DNA of 64,000 nucleotides, taken from Plesiomonas shigelloides. Lineage in GTDB: Bacteria; Pseudomonadota; Gammaproteobacteria; Enterobacterales; CAMTGL01. A program made the position numbers and the translations under genes. The stretch lies in NCBI RefSeq assembly GCF_900087055.1, contig NZ_LT575468.1, forward strand, positions 744,001 to 808,000. Direction: 5' to 3'. The notes below the pieces were generated by a model. That model searched no databases. It was given only the letters and a program-made list of their open reading frames with translations, and was not told where the DNA came from. Positions 35,602-45,215 of this stretch are shown here, piece by piece; position 1 is the stretch's first letter, and each line of letters opens with the position of its first letter.

Positions 35602-35886
35602 ATGACGTTAAACCCTGTGTTTGCCCGTCGTTTATATTTATGTCATCTGTTAGCGGTGACCGAACGGCCTAATATTCCCTGTTTAATGGAGATAACCGGC
35701 TGGCCACGACGCACCTTGCAGGATGTCATGAAGGCGTTACCGGGTCTGGGTGTCGACGTTCGCTTTGTGCAGGACGGTGTGCGCAATAATGATGGCTATT
35801 ATCAGCTCTCGGATTGGGGCCCGCTGCAACAGCCGTGGATCACGGAGCATTTGCCGTTGATTTGTGCCGCGCTGGATAAATCCTGA
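35602..35886 (+). CDS. Winged helix-turn-helix domain protein (HTH_43-like)
   Basis: Small probable DNA-binding protein of 94 aa. The helix-turn-helix segment reads NIPCLMEITGWPRRTLQDVMKAL in two parts around residue 27, followed by a wing-like GVRNNDGYYQLSDWG. Upstream open codons exist, but ATG 35602 has AGGGAG about 7 nt before it. It is divergent from yffB. Targets are unknown. Confidence 0.75.
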   Translation: MTLNPVFARRLYLCHLLAVTERPNIPCLMEITGWPRRTLQDVMKALPGLGVDVRFVQDGVRNNDGYYQLSDWGPLQQPWITEHLPLICAALDKS

Positions 35887-36458
35887 TATCCTCAGGTGTG
35901 GTTGATACACAGCGTACGCGCGTGGTTAAAGCGCGCAGCTTCGGCGGCAAGCGGGAAACCGGCTACCGCCGAAGGAAAATAGGGCTGACCACCGCTTATC
36001 GGTGCATCGTGATGAGCCACTCATAGTCATCTCTTCGGTGTGATTTCGTGGTTACTGCTGTTTTTTCTTTTTTGTTTTCTCTTCTTCTCTCTTCTTGTTC
36101 TTTGTTTTATCCCTTGTGGTCTCCTCTTTGTTTTTCCGTCTTTTCGCTATTAACCTCTTTACCGTGATTTTTATCCTCTATTTTGGGGGCGTTAAGGCGT
36201 CTACGAGGGCATCTTTTGGCATGTTACGTTTGGCGTGCGACAAGGTGTGGCAGAGCACATTAGCGGTCGGAGGTGCGCTTTGTGGGATGGAGCGCGCTGT
36301 TCGCCGGCTTTTTTAAGTTTTTTTGCACTCCAGACCGAGGCAGATCTCAGTGGTTATGCTAAGTTACGCCCTTTCGGCTAATAAGAATTGCATGGCATTT
36401 CGGTCATGCTGATAATTGTATAATAATCAAACAGCTTAACGAGTGTTCGGATAAGGTT
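35887..36458. other. Intergenic region with long hairpin and pyrimidine-rich tract
   Basis: 572 bp without a convincing gene. 35939-35974 forms a hairpin with a 9-bp outer stem (CTTCGGCGG / CCGCCGAAG). 36057-36175 is very rich in T and C on the plus strand. The 73-aa frame in that tract is biased by composition. A TATAAT at 36419-36424 may be the ypeA -10. Confidence 0.55.
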
Positions 36459-36887
36459 ATGGAAATTCGCGTTTTCAGACAGAGTGATTTTGAAGAGGTT
36501 TTAACCTTGTGGGATCGGTGCGATGTGGTTCGGCCATGGAACGATCCTGAGCTCGATATTGAACGCAAAGTGCATGCGGGTGCGGATCTGTTTTTGGTGG
36601 CCGAAGTAGCTGGCGAAGTGATTGGCACCATTATGGGCGGTTATGATGGCCATCGTGGCTGGGTGAACTATCTGGCGGTGCATCCGGACTACCGCGGGCG
36701 CGGAATAGCTAATGCGCTGGTAAATCGGGTGGAGAAAAAGCTGATTGCACGCGGATGCCCGAAAATCCATCTGCTGGTGCGTGAAGAAAATCAGGCCGTG
36801 ATCAGCATGTATGAAAAGCTTGGCTACGATATTCAAGACACCATCTGCTTAGGCAAGCGCTTGATAGAAGATAGCGTGGATGAGTAA
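36459..36887 (+). CDS. ypeA: GNAT acetyltransferase YpeA
   Basis: Predicted N-acetyltransferase of 142 aa, strongly similar to E. coli YpeA from the first residue ([14 protein letters not shown]). The acetyl-CoA loop [12 protein letters not shown] is at residues 79-90, and MGGYDGHRG is conserved. Substrate is unknown. The stop overlaps the yfeZ start by 8 bases, so the genes are coupled. The order ypeA-yfeZ-yfeY-yfeX matches E. coli. Confidence 0.95.
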   Translation: MEIRVFRQSDFEEVLTLWDRCDVVRPWNDPELDIERKVHAGADLFLVAEVAGEVIGTIMGGYDGHRGWVNYLAVHPDYRGRGIANALVNRVEKKLIARGCPKIHLLVREENQAVISMYEKLGYDIQDTICLGKRLIEDSVDE

Positions 36888-37368
36888 AACCGCCGACCCG
36901 TGCCTGTACGCGCCGGATGATTATGACCAGCATGGCTGGCTGCGTTTACCGCTCTGGTATTGGACGATTTTGGTGCTACAAGCCAAAACCTGGGCGCTGT
37001 TTTTGATTGCCGGCGCGTCGCGCGATACCGGCGATCGCCTGTTGCGATTGTTTTATCCGCAAACCGATGATTTTTGGCTCGGCATGATCATCGGCCTACC
37101 GGCGGTGGCGCTCTTTTTGCTAGCCGGACGTCGTCAGCATTGGCCACGTTTGTGGCGCAGCAGCCGACGTTTGTTGCCAGTGATGCTGGTGGGCGATCTG
37201 CTGTTATCGCTTAAAACGCTACTTTTGGCGCCGGCTGATTTTTCGCTAACGGCGGCGACCTTCTCGGTGCTGACGCTATGGGCGCTGCTGTATGTGCTGC
37301 GTAGCCGTCGTTTAGCCTGCTGTTTCATCCTTCCGGCGCATACCTCTTCCTCTTCAGCATCAAACTAG
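36880..37368 (+). CDS. yfeZ: DUF2919 inner-membrane protein YfeZ
   Basis: Inner-membrane protein of unknown role, 162 aa. It has a short soluble N-terminus (to [14 protein letters not shown]) and about four hydrophobic stretches at about residues 26-46, 66-85, 104-120 and 127-145. It overlaps ypeA. Confidence 0.88.
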   Translation: MSKTADPCLYAPDDYDQHGWLRLPLWYWTILVLQAKTWALFLIAGASRDTGDRLLRLFYPQTDDFWLGMIIGLPAVALFLLAGRRQHWPRLWRSSRRLLPVMLVGDLLLSLKTLLLAPADFSLTAATFSVLTLWALLYVLRSRRLACCFILPAHTSSSSASN

Positions 37369-37496
37369 CCTGTGCCATGGCTACCTATATTGCCGACAAC
37401 CGCAGAGGATAATTGTCTGGTAAGATAGCTGTACTGCGTATCCGTTAGCGCCACATTGCCATCCTGGCAGTGCTGGCCACTACCAGGGAGTACCGA

Positions 37497-38078
37497 ATGA
37501 AGCGTCCCGTATGGATGATAGCTTTCCCTCTATTGCTGTCTGGCTGTAGCAGCCTCGGCGTCAGCAATTGGATGCCAACGAGTTGGTTTGGCAGTAGCGA
37601 TACCGTGACCGGCGACAGCGTGCTAGGCTTGGATGCGGATACCCCCGTCACCCACGATGCCATCAGCCGCCAATTAGGCGATGGATTTCAGATCCGCACC
37701 GGCATGCAATCCAATGGGGCCGATGTGCTGCCGTATGCTGAAGTGCGACAAAATGACGCCCGTGTGATGACCGTGAACGGCAAAGCCGACGGTCAGATAT
37801 CGTCAGTGGATATCGATAGCCCAGAGATTAAAACCGAATGGGGAACCCATGTCGGTAGCCGGTTCAGCGATATCTACCCCAAAGCGCTCGGTGCCAATTG
37901 CAAAATCGGGCAGGCCGAGGTGGACTCGGCGGTGATTTGCCAAGCGCCACAAGATCAGCGCATTCGTTACGTTTTCAGTGGTGAATGGGATGGCCCGCAA
38001 ACCTTGCTTCCACCGGATGCAACATTGCGTGACTGGCAGATAAAACGGATTATCTGGCAGGCCGCTCCGGCACCGTAA
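37497..38078 (+). CDS. yfeY: Lipoprotein YfeY (DUF1131)
   Basis: Predicted envelope lipoprotein of 193 aa. The signal peptide MKRPVWMIAFPLLLSGC ends in the lipobox LLSGC. The mature part has the DUF1131 pattern with DVLPYAEVRQND and SRFSDIYPKALG. In E. coli YfeY belongs to the RpoE regulon; I do not see a clear RpoE promoter here. GGGAG precedes ATG 37497; an in-frame start at 37470 is less likely. It lies between yfeZ and yfeX. Confidence 0.88.
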   Translation: MKRPVWMIAFPLLLSGCSSLGVSNWMPTSWFGSSDTVTGDSVLGLDADTPVTHDAISRQLGDGFQIRTGMQSNGADVLPYAEVRQNDARVMTVNGKADGQISSVDIDSPEIKTEWGTHVGSRFSDIYPKALGANCKIGQAEVDSAVICQAPQDQRIRYVFSGEWDGPQTLLPPDATLRDWQIKRIIWQAAPAP

Positions 38079-38127
38079 TCGATAACTGATACCAAGCATG
38101 ACAAGCAGAATAAAACAGGAGAACAGT

Positions 38128-39036
38128 ATGACCATTGCACAAAGCGGAATTGTACCGGAGGGTAGTCGCTTTGCCATGTTCCTTGTCTTACATGTTGAAC
38201 AGGGTGTTTCCCGGGTGCGTGATATTGCCAAGCAGTTCCCGGCGATGGTGCAGCAGTATGCGGAGAGCGATCCACAAGCCGAGCTGTCTGGAACTTGGGC
38301 CTTTGGTGAAGCGCTGTGGCGCACACTGGCAGGGGATGAAGAAGCGCCAGAGCTGAAGTCTTTTGTTGAGCTGGGCGAAGCGCCGTATCTGGCACCGTCC
38401 ACGCAAGAAGATCTGTTTATCCACATTCACTCTCAGCGTCACGACCTGAACTATGCGCTCGCACAAGCGGTTCTCAATGCCTTAGGCGATTGTGTCACCG
38501 TTACGGATGAGCAGCACGGTTTCCGTTACCTAGATGCCCGTGACATGACCGGCTTTATTGATGGCACTGAAAACCCGCACGGGGATGAGACTCGTCAGCA
38601 AGTGGGCGTGATTGAAGAAGGTCCGGATCAGGGCGGCAGCTATATTCTGGTGCAGCGCTATGCGCATAACTTGCCAAAATGGCATGCACAAAGCGAAGAA
38701 GATCAGGAAAAGACCATTGGCCGTACTAAGGTTGACAGTGAAGAGTTAGAGCCAGAGCAACGCTTTGCCAACTCACACGTTAGCCGCGTCGATCTGAAAG
38801 AAGAGGGCAAGGGGCTAAAAATCCTGCGTCACAGCCTGCCTTATGGCAAAGTCAGTGATGAACATGGTCTGTACTTCTGCGCTTACTGCCATTCCCTGCG
38901 CAACATTGAGCAGCAATTGCTGAGCATGTTTGGTGGCATGGAAGATGGCCAGTACGATCGCCTGCTGAAGTACACCCGTGCTGTGACCGGCGGCTACTAT
39001 TTTGCTCCGTCACGTACTCGTCTTGAGCAACTGTGA
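38128..39036 (+). CDS. yfeX: DyP-type haem peroxidase YfeX
   Basis: Cytoplasmic dye-decolourising-type peroxidase, 302 aa. The GXXDG motif is GFIDG with D145, and the proximal haem ligand is H217 in FANSHVSR (equivalents of E. coli Asp143 and His215). Its physiological role is debated: peroxidase or porphyrin oxidation. AGGAGAA lies before ATG 38128. It is last in the ypeA-yfeZYX group, with a terminator at 39108-39130. Confidence 0.95.
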   Translation: MTIAQSGIVPEGSRFAMFLVLHVEQGVSRVRDIAKQFPAMVQQYAESDPQAELSGTWAFGEALWRTLAGDEEAPELKSFVELGEAPYLAPSTQEDLFIHIHSQRHDLNYALAQAVLNALGDCVTVTDEQHGFRYLDARDMTGFIDGTENPHGDETRQQVGVIEEGPDQGGSYILVQRYAHNLPKWHAQSEEDQEKTIGRTKVDSEELEPEQRFANSHVSRVDLKEEGKGLKILRHSLPYGKVSDEHGLYFCAYCHSLRNIEQQLLSMFGGMEDGQYDRLLKYTRAVTGGYYFAPSRTRLEQL

Positions 39037-39107
39037 AGCGATTCAGTGCTGAGTTTTGAAAACGAATTTCGTTTTCTTCCACTTTTAGCCCGCTCTTCGG
39101 TAGAATA

Positions 39108-39130
39108 ATGCGCGTTATCGCGCATTTTTT
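39108..39130 (+). terminator. Terminator after yfeX
   Basis: Stem ATGCGCG / CGCGCAT with a TTAT loop, followed by a run of six T. Confidence 0.85.
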
Positions 39131-39240
39131 ATGTCGTCAGCCTTTTTGTTGCCGACCAGTCATGTTTAGCTCTCAGACAAAACAGACTGAAAGTGCGCGA
39201 GATACCCTCTGAAACCCGAAGATAACAATGAGCTAGGGAT

Positions 39241-39576
39241 ATGGTGACCAAACTGAAATCCGGTAAACAACGTCAACTGTTTGAGCTGTTAATGCAATCC
39301 GGCCCGCTGGCCGTTTCGGCCATGATGGATGGTGTGCGGGTTCGCCTGCAAGGCCATTGCCAATTGGCAGCCAGCGCGCAAGGCGATCGCCTGCTGGTGG
39401 GAGATAGCGGCAGTCAGCTGGATATTGACTGGCGTCAGGTCAACCGGCTGGAAGTGGCAGCCGATCGTGCTGATACGCTGAGCTTTTATAACGGACAGAA
39501 GTTGCTGTTTGCCCTGCAACATCCAACGGCAGCATTTTCACCTGCCATTTTGGAGATGGAAGGTAACCTGCTGTAA
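39241..39576 (+). CDS. Unrecognised 111-aa protein
   Basis: I do not recognise the family. The protein is 111 aa, soluble, with no signal peptide. It begins MVTKLKSGKQRQLFELLMQ and has a helical N-terminal 30 residues. The rest looks beta-rich (VRVRLQGHCQL, LDIDWRQVNRLEV, LLFALQHP). AGGGAT precedes the ATG. It lies alone between the yfeX terminator and the bidirectional terminator shared with crr, so it is probably its own transcript. Codon use looks like the neighbours. Confidence 0.65.
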   Translation: MVTKLKSGKQRQLFELLMQSGPLAVSAMMDGVRVRLQGHCQLAASAQGDRLLVGDSGSQLDIDWRQVNRLEVAADRADTLSFYNGQKLLFALQHPTAAFSPAILEMEGNLL

Positions 39577-39624
39577 GGTGGTGTTCGCTTCTGACTCTGC
39601 TGTCGCGTGATGAAAATCAGCCAT

Positions 39625-39652
39625 AAAAAAGCCATCCCGTGGGATGGCTTTT
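39625..39652. terminator. Bidirectional terminator shared with crr
   Basis: A6 run, stem GCCATCCC / GGGATGGC with a two-base centre, then TTTT; it serves the 111-aa gene and the pts operon. Confidence 0.88.
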
Positions 39653-39674
39653 CTGTTTTAGCCGTTAGGCTGCA

Positions 39675-40184
39675 TTACTTTTTAATGCGCAGAACCGGAG
39701 TTTCACCTACGGTTACGTTACCAGACAGCTTCACCATCTCCTTGATTTCATCCATATTGGAGATAACCACTGGAGTCAGGGTAGATTTTGCTTTCGCTTC
39801 CAGAACGGCCAGATCAAATTCAATCACTGGATCGCCCATCTTCACGCGCTGGCCTTCTTCAGCGATACGCTTGAAGCCTTCGCCTTTCAGCTCAACAGTG
39901 TCAATACCGAAGTGTACGAACAGCTCAATACCGCTGTCAGATTCGATAGAGAACGCATGGTTGGTTTCGAAGATCTTACCAATAGTACCGTCAACCGGTG
40001 CAACCATCTTGTTACCGGCCGGCTTGATGGCAATACCATCACCTACGATTTTCTCAGCAAATACCACATCAGGCACATCTTCGATGTTTACGATTTCACC
40101 TGACAACGGCGCAAAAATCTCAATGCTGCCGGCATCGCTGGTATCATCGGAAACCAGTTTCTTCAACTTATCGAACAGACCCAT
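39675..40184 (-). CDS. crr: Glucose-specific PTS enzyme IIA
   Basis: Cytoplasmic phosphocarrier that takes phosphate from HPr and passes it to glucose-type IIBC. It also regulates adenylate cyclase and non-PTS permeases. The protein is 169 aa, the same as E. coli. The phosphorylated His91 is in [13 protein letters not shown], with the neighbouring His76 in FETNHAFS. It is last in ptsH-ptsI-crr. Confidence 0.98.
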   Translation of the reverse strand: MGLFDKLKKLVSDDTSDAGSIEIFAPLSGEIVNIEDVPDVVFAEKIVGDGIAIKPAGNKMVAPVDGTIGKIFETNHAFSIESDSGIELFVHFGIDTVELKGEGFKRIAEEGQRVKMGDPVIEFDLAVLEAKAKSTLTPVVISNMDEIKEMVKLSGNVTVGETPVLRIKK

Positions 40185-40256
40185 AGTATTCTCCTAATTA
40201 TCGGTAATTATTCGGCTTGATAGTGCTAACTTAGTGTACTTGCACGTTCAGCACAA

Positions 40257-41984
40257 TCAGCAAAGTGCTTTTTCTTCCAGAAACTTGTTAATCAGCTCCA
40301 TAATATCCGCTGCCGTAGGCTGCGCCAAAGCATGTTCTGCCAGCGCTTTAGCATCTTCAAAGTTCACGTTACGGATCACTTTTTTGATGCGCGGAATGGA
40401 AATGGCACTCATGCTGAACTCATCAAGCCCCATACCGAGCAGCAGCACTGCCGCGCGCTCATCGCCGGCTAGCTCGCCACACATACCGGTCCACTTCCCT
40501 TCTTTGTGCGAGGCATCAATAACCTGCTTGATCAGGGTCAGAACCGCTGGTGTCATCGGATTGTAGAGGTGAGAGATCAGCTCATTACCCCGATCTACTG
40601 CCAGTGTGTACTGGGTCAAATCGTTGGTGCCGATACTGAAGAAATCGACTTCTTTCGCCAGATGGTGTGCGATCGCCGCTGCAGCCGGGGTTTCAACCAT
40701 CACACCGACTTCGATGCTCTCGTCAAACGCATGGCCTTCTGCGGTCAGTTCCAGTTTCAGGGCATCCAGTTCGGCACGCAGGGTGCGAACTTCTTCCACT
40801 GAAATCACCATTGGGAACATGATGCGCAGCTTACCAAAGGCGGAAGCTCGCAGGATGGCACGCAGCTGAGTACGCAGGATTTCTCTACGATCCAAGCAGA
40901 TACGAATTGCACGCCAGCCCAAGAATGGGTTCATTTCTTTTGGCAGGTTCAGATAAGGCAAGTCCTTATCACCACCGATGTCCATGGTACGGATGATAAC
41001 CGCTTGGCTGCCCATTGCTTCGGCAACCGCTTTGTAAGCGGCAAACTGCTCTTCTTCGGTTGGCAGCGCATCGCGATCCATAAACAGGAATTCGGTACGG
41101 TACAGACCAACGCCTTCACCGCCGTTACGCTCAACACCATCAACATCACGTACGGTACCGATGTTACCGCACACTTCAACCTGATGACCGTCCAGCGTCA
41201 TGGCTGGCAGATCTTTGAGCTTAGCCAGCTCGGCTTTCTCATTGGCGTAACGAACTTGCGTCTCTTTCAGCTGTTCGATTTGCGCTGCAGTCGGGTTGAT
41301 GTAGATAGCGTTGTTCAGCGCATCCAGTACCAGATAGTCACCGGATTTAACCTGCTGAGTTACATTGTTGGTACCCACGATCGCTGGCAGCTCTAAAGAG
41401 CGCGCCATGATAGAGGTGTGGGATGTCCGGCCACCGATGTCGGTGACGAAACCTAAAACTTTGTCCAGATTCAGCTGCGCAGTTTCTGAAGGAGTCAGGT
41501 CGTTAGCAACCAGAATCACTTCTTCACTGATGGCACCCAAATCGACGATGTCCATGCCGAGCACGTTTTTCAGCAAACGCTTACCGATGTCACGTACGTC
41601 AGCCGCACGCTCTTTCAGGTACTCATCATCCAGCTCTTCCAGAGCCTGAGCCTGACCTTCGATAATGGCATAAATCGCCGCTTCTGCAGAAGCTTTGTTG
41701 TCCTTAATGTAGGCTATGATTTCCTGCTCTAGCTCTTCATCTTCCAGCAGCATGATGTGACCTTCGAAGATGGCTTCCTTTTCTTCGCCCAGAGTCACGG
41801 CTGCTTTTTGTTTGATCGCTTCCAATTGGGCAGATGCTTTCGTCCGACCGGTTAAGAAACGGGCAACTTCGTTGTCCAACTCAGAGTCGGCCAGTGTTGC
41901 GCGGTTGATAACAATCTCGTCTTCTTTCAGCAGTAATGCCTTACCAAAAGCGATACCCGGTGATGCCAAGATGCCTGAAATCAT
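40257..41984 (-). CDS. ptsI: PTS enzyme I
   Basis: Phosphoenolpyruvate-protein phosphotransferase, the first step of the sugar PTS; phosphorylates HPr. The protein is 575 aa, the same as E. coli. The phosphorylated His189 is in [14 protein letters not shown]. The PEP-binding barrel has [15 protein letters not shown] and the metal and active-site Cys region near GMCGELAGD. It lies 57 bp after ptsH and 72 bp before crr. Confidence 0.98.
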   Translation of the reverse strand: MISGILASPGIAFGKALLLKEDEIVINRATLADSELDNEVARFLTGRTKASAQLEAIKQKAAVTLGEEKEAIFEGHIMLLEDEELEQEIIAYIKDNKASAEAAIYAIIEGQAQALEELDDEYLKERAADVRDIGKRLLKNVLGMDIVDLGAISEEVILVANDLTPSETAQLNLDKVLGFVTDIGGRTSHTSIMARSLELPAIVGTNNVTQQVKSGDYLVLDALNNAIYINPTAAQIEQLKETQVRYANEKAELAKLKDLPAMTLDGHQVEVCGNIGTVRDVDGVERNGGEGVGLYRTEFLFMDRDALPTEEEQFAAYKAVAEAMGSQAVIIRTMDIGGDKDLPYLNLPKEMNPFLGWRAIRICLDRREILRTQLRAILRASAFGKLRIMFPMVISVEEVRTLRAELDALKLELTAEGHAFDESIEVGVMVETPAAAAIAHHLAKEVDFFSIGTNDLTQYTLAVDRGNELISHLYNPMTPAVLTLIKQVIDASHKEGKWTGMCGELAGDERAAVLLLGMGLDEFSMSAISIPRIKKVIRNVNFEDAKALAEHALAQPTAADIMELINKFLEEKALC

Positions 41985-42041
41985 AGCCCTACCTATCTAA
42001 AAATCTGTGTCAGTGACGCGTTCTTAAGAGTACAGCCGAGA

Positions 42042-42299
42042 TTACTCGAGTTCAGCCATCAGCTTAACCAGGTGCTCAACCGCATTCTTCTCATCCGCAC
42101 CTTCTGCTGCGATGGTCACTACGGTGCCCTGAGTCAGGCCCAGAGTTTGCAGCTTGAACAGGCTCTTGGCGCTGGCGCTTTTGCCGTTGGAGCTGACAGT
42201 AATGTCAGAGGTGAACTCTTTCGCTTCTTTCACAAACTGAGCGGCTGGACGAGTGTGCAGACCATTTGGAGCAGTGATAGTAACTTGTTTCTCAAACAT
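42042..42299 (-). CDS. ptsH: PTS phosphocarrier HPr
   Basis: Small phosphocarrier between enzyme I and the sugar-specific IIA proteins. The protein is 85 aa. The phosphorylated His15 is in NGLHTRPA. Ser46 is present, but a gammaproteobacterial HPr kinase is not expected. It is first gene of the pts operon, with a 331-bp leader region upstream. Confidence 0.98.
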   Translation of the reverse strand: MFEKQVTITAPNGLHTRPAAQFVKEAKEFTSDITVSSNGKSASAKSLFKLQTLGLTQGTVVTIAAEGADEKNAVEHLVKLMAELE

Positions 42300-42630
42300 A
42301 ATATGTCATCCCAATGAGTGAAGATTATCCGTTAATTAGCGATGCCAACTAACGTCAACCTGTCTTGTTATTAAATGATAGTCGATGAAACAGAAACGTA
42401 AATTGATCCCTGTTAACCACTCACATTCTACATCAATCAGCATTGTATAAGATTATCCATGCTGCACAGGAACGTTGTAGTCAGGAGAATAATTTTACGC
42501 ACTAAAAAAATTGATTGGTTTAATACAAGAGAGGGCACAATAAATCAATAACGGGAGAGGTAGAAGTTAGCACTCGCGCACAAAAAGGCATCAAAAATGA
42601 TGCCTTTTTGTTCATTTCAGTAAAATGGCA
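42300..42630. other. ptsH promoter region and cysK terminator
   Basis: 331 bp, AT-rich, with no gene. The ptsH promoter should lie here on the minus strand; a -10-like TATACA occurs near 42450, but I cannot assign a -35 or a CRP site with confidence. The cysK terminator is at 42582-42609. Confidence 0.55.
42582..42609 (-). terminator. Terminator of cysK
   Basis: Stem AAAAAGGCATCA / TGATGCCTTTTT with an AAAA centre, 22 bp beyond the cysK stop; symmetric, so it could act in both directions. Confidence 0.88.
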
Positions 42631-43599
42631 TTACTGTTGCATTTCTTTTTCAGTGAACATGTCGGCAAAGAGTGCAGTACTCAGATAGCGCTCACCAGAC
42701 GATGGCAGGATCACCACGATGGTTTTATCGGCAAACTCTGGCAGGGCGGCCAGCTTGTTAGCTGCTGCCACGGCAGCGCCGGATGAGATCCCCGCCAAAA
42801 TGCCTTCTTCTTCCATCAGACGACGTGCCGTGGAGATAGCTTCTTCGTTGGTGATTTGCTCCACGCGGTCAATCAGGCTCAAATCCAGGTTTTTCGGGAT
42901 AAAGCCGGCGCCAATGCCTTGAATTTTATGCGGGCCCGGTTTGATCTCTTCCCCTGCCAACGCTTGGCTGATCACCGGTGAGTCTTTTGGCTCGACCGCC
43001 ACAGAAATCACCGCTTTGCCGCGGGTGTTTTTCAGATAACGGCTAACCCCAGTCAGGGTACCACCGGTGCCAACGCCGGCCACAAACACATCCACTTGAC
43101 CATCGGTATCTTCCCAGATTTCTGGGCCGGTGGTTTTTTCATGAATTTCTGGGTTGGCTGGGTTATTAAATTGTTGCAGCAGAACGTAGCGATCTGGCTC
43201 GGCCGCCACAATCTCTTCGGCTTTGGTGATCGCCCCTTTCATGCCTTTGGCGCCTTCGGTCAGGATCAGGTTCGCCCCCAGCGCTTTGAGCAGTTTGCGA
43301 CGCTCCAGACTCATGGTTTCTGGCATGGTCAGGGTCAAACGGTAACCACGTGCAGCGGCGACATAAGCCAGAGCAATCCCAGTATTGCCACTGGTGGGCT
43401 CAATCAACTCTTTGTCTTTGGTCAGGATGCCGCGTTTTTCGGCATCCCAGATCATGTTGGCACCAATCCGGCATTTCACGCTGAAGCTAGGGTTACGGGA
43501 TTCCACTTTGACCAGCACATTGCTCGGGCCGACGCGGTTCAGGCGTACCAGCGGGGTATGACCAATGGTTTGTGAATTGTCGGCAAAAATTTTGCTCAT
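42631..43599 (-). CDS. cysK: Cysteine synthase A (O-acetylserine sulfhydrylase)
   Basis: PLP enzyme that makes cysteine from O-acetylserine and sulfide. The protein is 322 aa, close to 323 in E. coli. The PLP Lys42 is in [11 protein letters not shown]. The substrate loop [11 protein letters not shown] and the PLP phosphate loop GTGGTLTG are intact. It lies directly upstream of the pts operon on the same strand, as in E. coli, but ends at its own terminator. CysB control is expected, but I could not mark a site. Confidence 0.97.
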   Translation of the reverse strand: MSKIFADNSQTIGHTPLVRLNRVGPSNVLVKVESRNPSFSVKCRIGANMIWDAEKRGILTKDKELIEPTSGNTGIALAYVAAARGYRLTLTMPETMSLERRKLLKALGANLILTEGAKGMKGAITKAEEIVAAEPDRYVLLQQFNNPANPEIHEKTTGPEIWEDTDGQVDVFVAGVGTGGTLTGVSRYLKNTRGKAVISVAVEPKDSPVISQALAGEEIKPGPHKIQGIGAGFIPKNLDLSLIDRVEQITNEEAISTARRLMEEEGILAGISSGAAVAAANKLAALPEFADKTIVVILPSSGERYLSTALFADMFTEKEMQQ

Positions 43600-43985
43600 A
43601 ATCTGTTCCTTCCGCTAACGTTTTCAGTATGTCAGTTATCTTGTTATAAACAGTTTCATCCCCAAAACCCAGCACTGAACCGCGAGTAACCTGCCTTGGC
43701 AGACTGATCAGAGAAGCTATGCAGTACTGTTGAGAATCAGCATACGCTGACCGGCCACGATGAAAAGAAAAGAATCGTCATATCCTTATGTGATTTCTGC
43801 AATTAGTAGGTTTCCCCGTGCCCAGCCCCGCAATCTTGCATGCGGTTACTCGACATTTATTAACCTACACGTAATCTTAAGATCACGTTTTATGCTTTGC
43901 AGCGCGTAACGGTAGGCCATGAGAGCTGCTTGACGCCTGCGGGGTAGTCTATGTCGAACAGGATGTGCTCCGAGAGGAACCGGTT
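43600..43985. other. Divergent region between cysK and the FabH-like gene
   Basis: 386 bp without a gene. It must carry the promoters of both divergent genes. I see AT-rich tracts but no site that I can name. Confidence 0.5.
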
Positions 43986-45107
43986 ATGCAGGAAGTTGTG
44001 ATCAGCGGCTCAGGTCTGTACACCCCACCATATCGCATCAGTAATGACGAATTGGTGGACGCGTTTAATCGCTATGTTGAGCGCTATAATCAGGAAAACT
44101 ACGGAGCAATTCAGGCTGGACAAATACAGCCATTGCAACCTTCGAGTGCTGAGTTTATCGAGAAAGCCTCCGGGATCCAGCAACGCTATGTGATGACGCG
44201 GCAGGGTATTTTGGATCCTGAGATCATGCAGCCGTTGTTGGCCGAGCCGAGTAACGATCAACCTTGTTGGATGGCGCAGATGGCGGCAGCGGCCGCGCAA
44301 GACGCGCTACGTCAGGCCTCCTTGAAGGCAGACGATATCGATCTGGTGATTGTTGCCGCGTCCAACCTACAGCGCGCTTATCCGGCGATTGCCATTGAGG
44401 TGCAACAGCTACTGGGCACCCGCGGCTACGCCTTTGATATGAATGTGGCTTGCTCATCGGCAACTTTTGGTATCAGCCAGGCGATGGATGCGATTTTGTC
44501 CGGTATGGCTAAGCGGGCATTGGTGATTAATCCTGAAATTTGCAGTGGTCACGTTAATTTCTGCGATCGGGATTCACATTTTATCTTTGGGGATGCCTGT
44601 ACCGCGGTAGTGCTGGAGCTGCGAGAGTTAAGTAATAACGCACAAGCGTTTGTGATCGTAGACCGGGTGCTGCAAACGCAATTTTCCAACAACATTCGCA
44701 ATAACTTTGGTTTCTTGAACCGAACCCATCCACAAACCCAGTTTGATAGGGATAAATTGTTTGTGCAGGAAGGGCGCAAAGTCTTCAAAGAAGTTCTGCC
44801 GCTGGTGTGTACGCTGCTGGAAAATCAACTCAGCCGCGCAGGTCTTCGCGCTGAAAATCTCAAGCGCTTGTGGCTGCATCAAGCCAACAGCAATATGAAT
44901 GGGTTTATTGCCCGCAAGATTTTGGGTCGTGAGCCAACCCCAGAAGAGGCGCCACTGATCCTGAACGAATTTGCCAATACCAGTTCGGCCGGATCTGTGA
45001 TTGCGTTTCATCGTTATCACGCCGATTTTAAGTCCGGAGAGCTTGGGATCTTATGTTCTTTTGGCGCCGGTTATTCTGCCGGATCTCTGTTGCTGCGCCG
45101 CTTATAA
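43986..45107 (+). CDS. Beta-ketoacyl-ACP synthase III-like protein (FabH family)
   Basis: Thiolase-fold condensing enzyme of 373 aa, longer than the usual 317-aa FabH. The Cys-His-Asn triad is complete: C156 in NVACSSATFG, H298 in LWLHQANSN and N331 in EFANTSSAG. An insertion of about 40 residues after the first strand (YVERYNQENYGAIQAGQIQP) is unlike housekeeping FabH. The frame opens at GTG 43965, but ATG 43986 has GAGAGGAA 6 nt ahead. It lies alone between cysK and cysZ, not in a fatty-acid operon, so the acyl substrate is unknown. Confidence 0.88.
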   Translation: MQEVVISGSGLYTPPYRISNDELVDAFNRYVERYNQENYGAIQAGQIQPLQPSSAEFIEKASGIQQRYVMTRQGILDPEIMQPLLAEPSNDQPCWMAQMAAAAAQDALRQASLKADDIDLVIVAASNLQRAYPAIAIEVQQLLGTRGYAFDMNVACSSATFGISQAMDAILSGMAKRALVINPEICSGHVNFCDRDSHFIFGDACTAVVLELRELSNNAQAFVIVDRVLQTQFSNNIRNNFGFLNRTHPQTQFDRDKLFVQEGRKVFKEVLPLVCTLLENQLSRAGLRAENLKRLWLHQANSNMNGFIARKILGREPTPEEAPLILNEFANTSSAGSVIAFHRYHADFKSGELGILCSFGAGYSAGSLLLRRL

Positions 45108-45146
45108 TTCGGCATCTAGGCCAGCGAACAACGGCATCAACAAAAG

Positions 45147-45170
45147 AAAAAGCCCCTTTTGGGGCTTTTT
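45147..45170. terminator. Bidirectional terminator between the FabH-like gene and cysZ
   Basis: Perfect stem AAAAAGCCCC / GGGGCTTTTT around TTTT, followed by CTTTTTG. Confidence 0.9.
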
Positions 45171-45215
45171 CTTTTTGCGTTTGCGGTTTGCCATTAGGGC
45201 GTTGCTTACGCGCAG

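Noticed and set aside
36095-36316. 73-aa frame rich in Phe, Leu and Val
   Set aside because: It is produced by a T/C-rich tract, with no ribosome site and no family pattern.
42410-42427. CRP-like TGTGA...AACA on the minus strand before ptsH
   Set aside because: The second half does not fit TCACA at the required 6-bp spacing.
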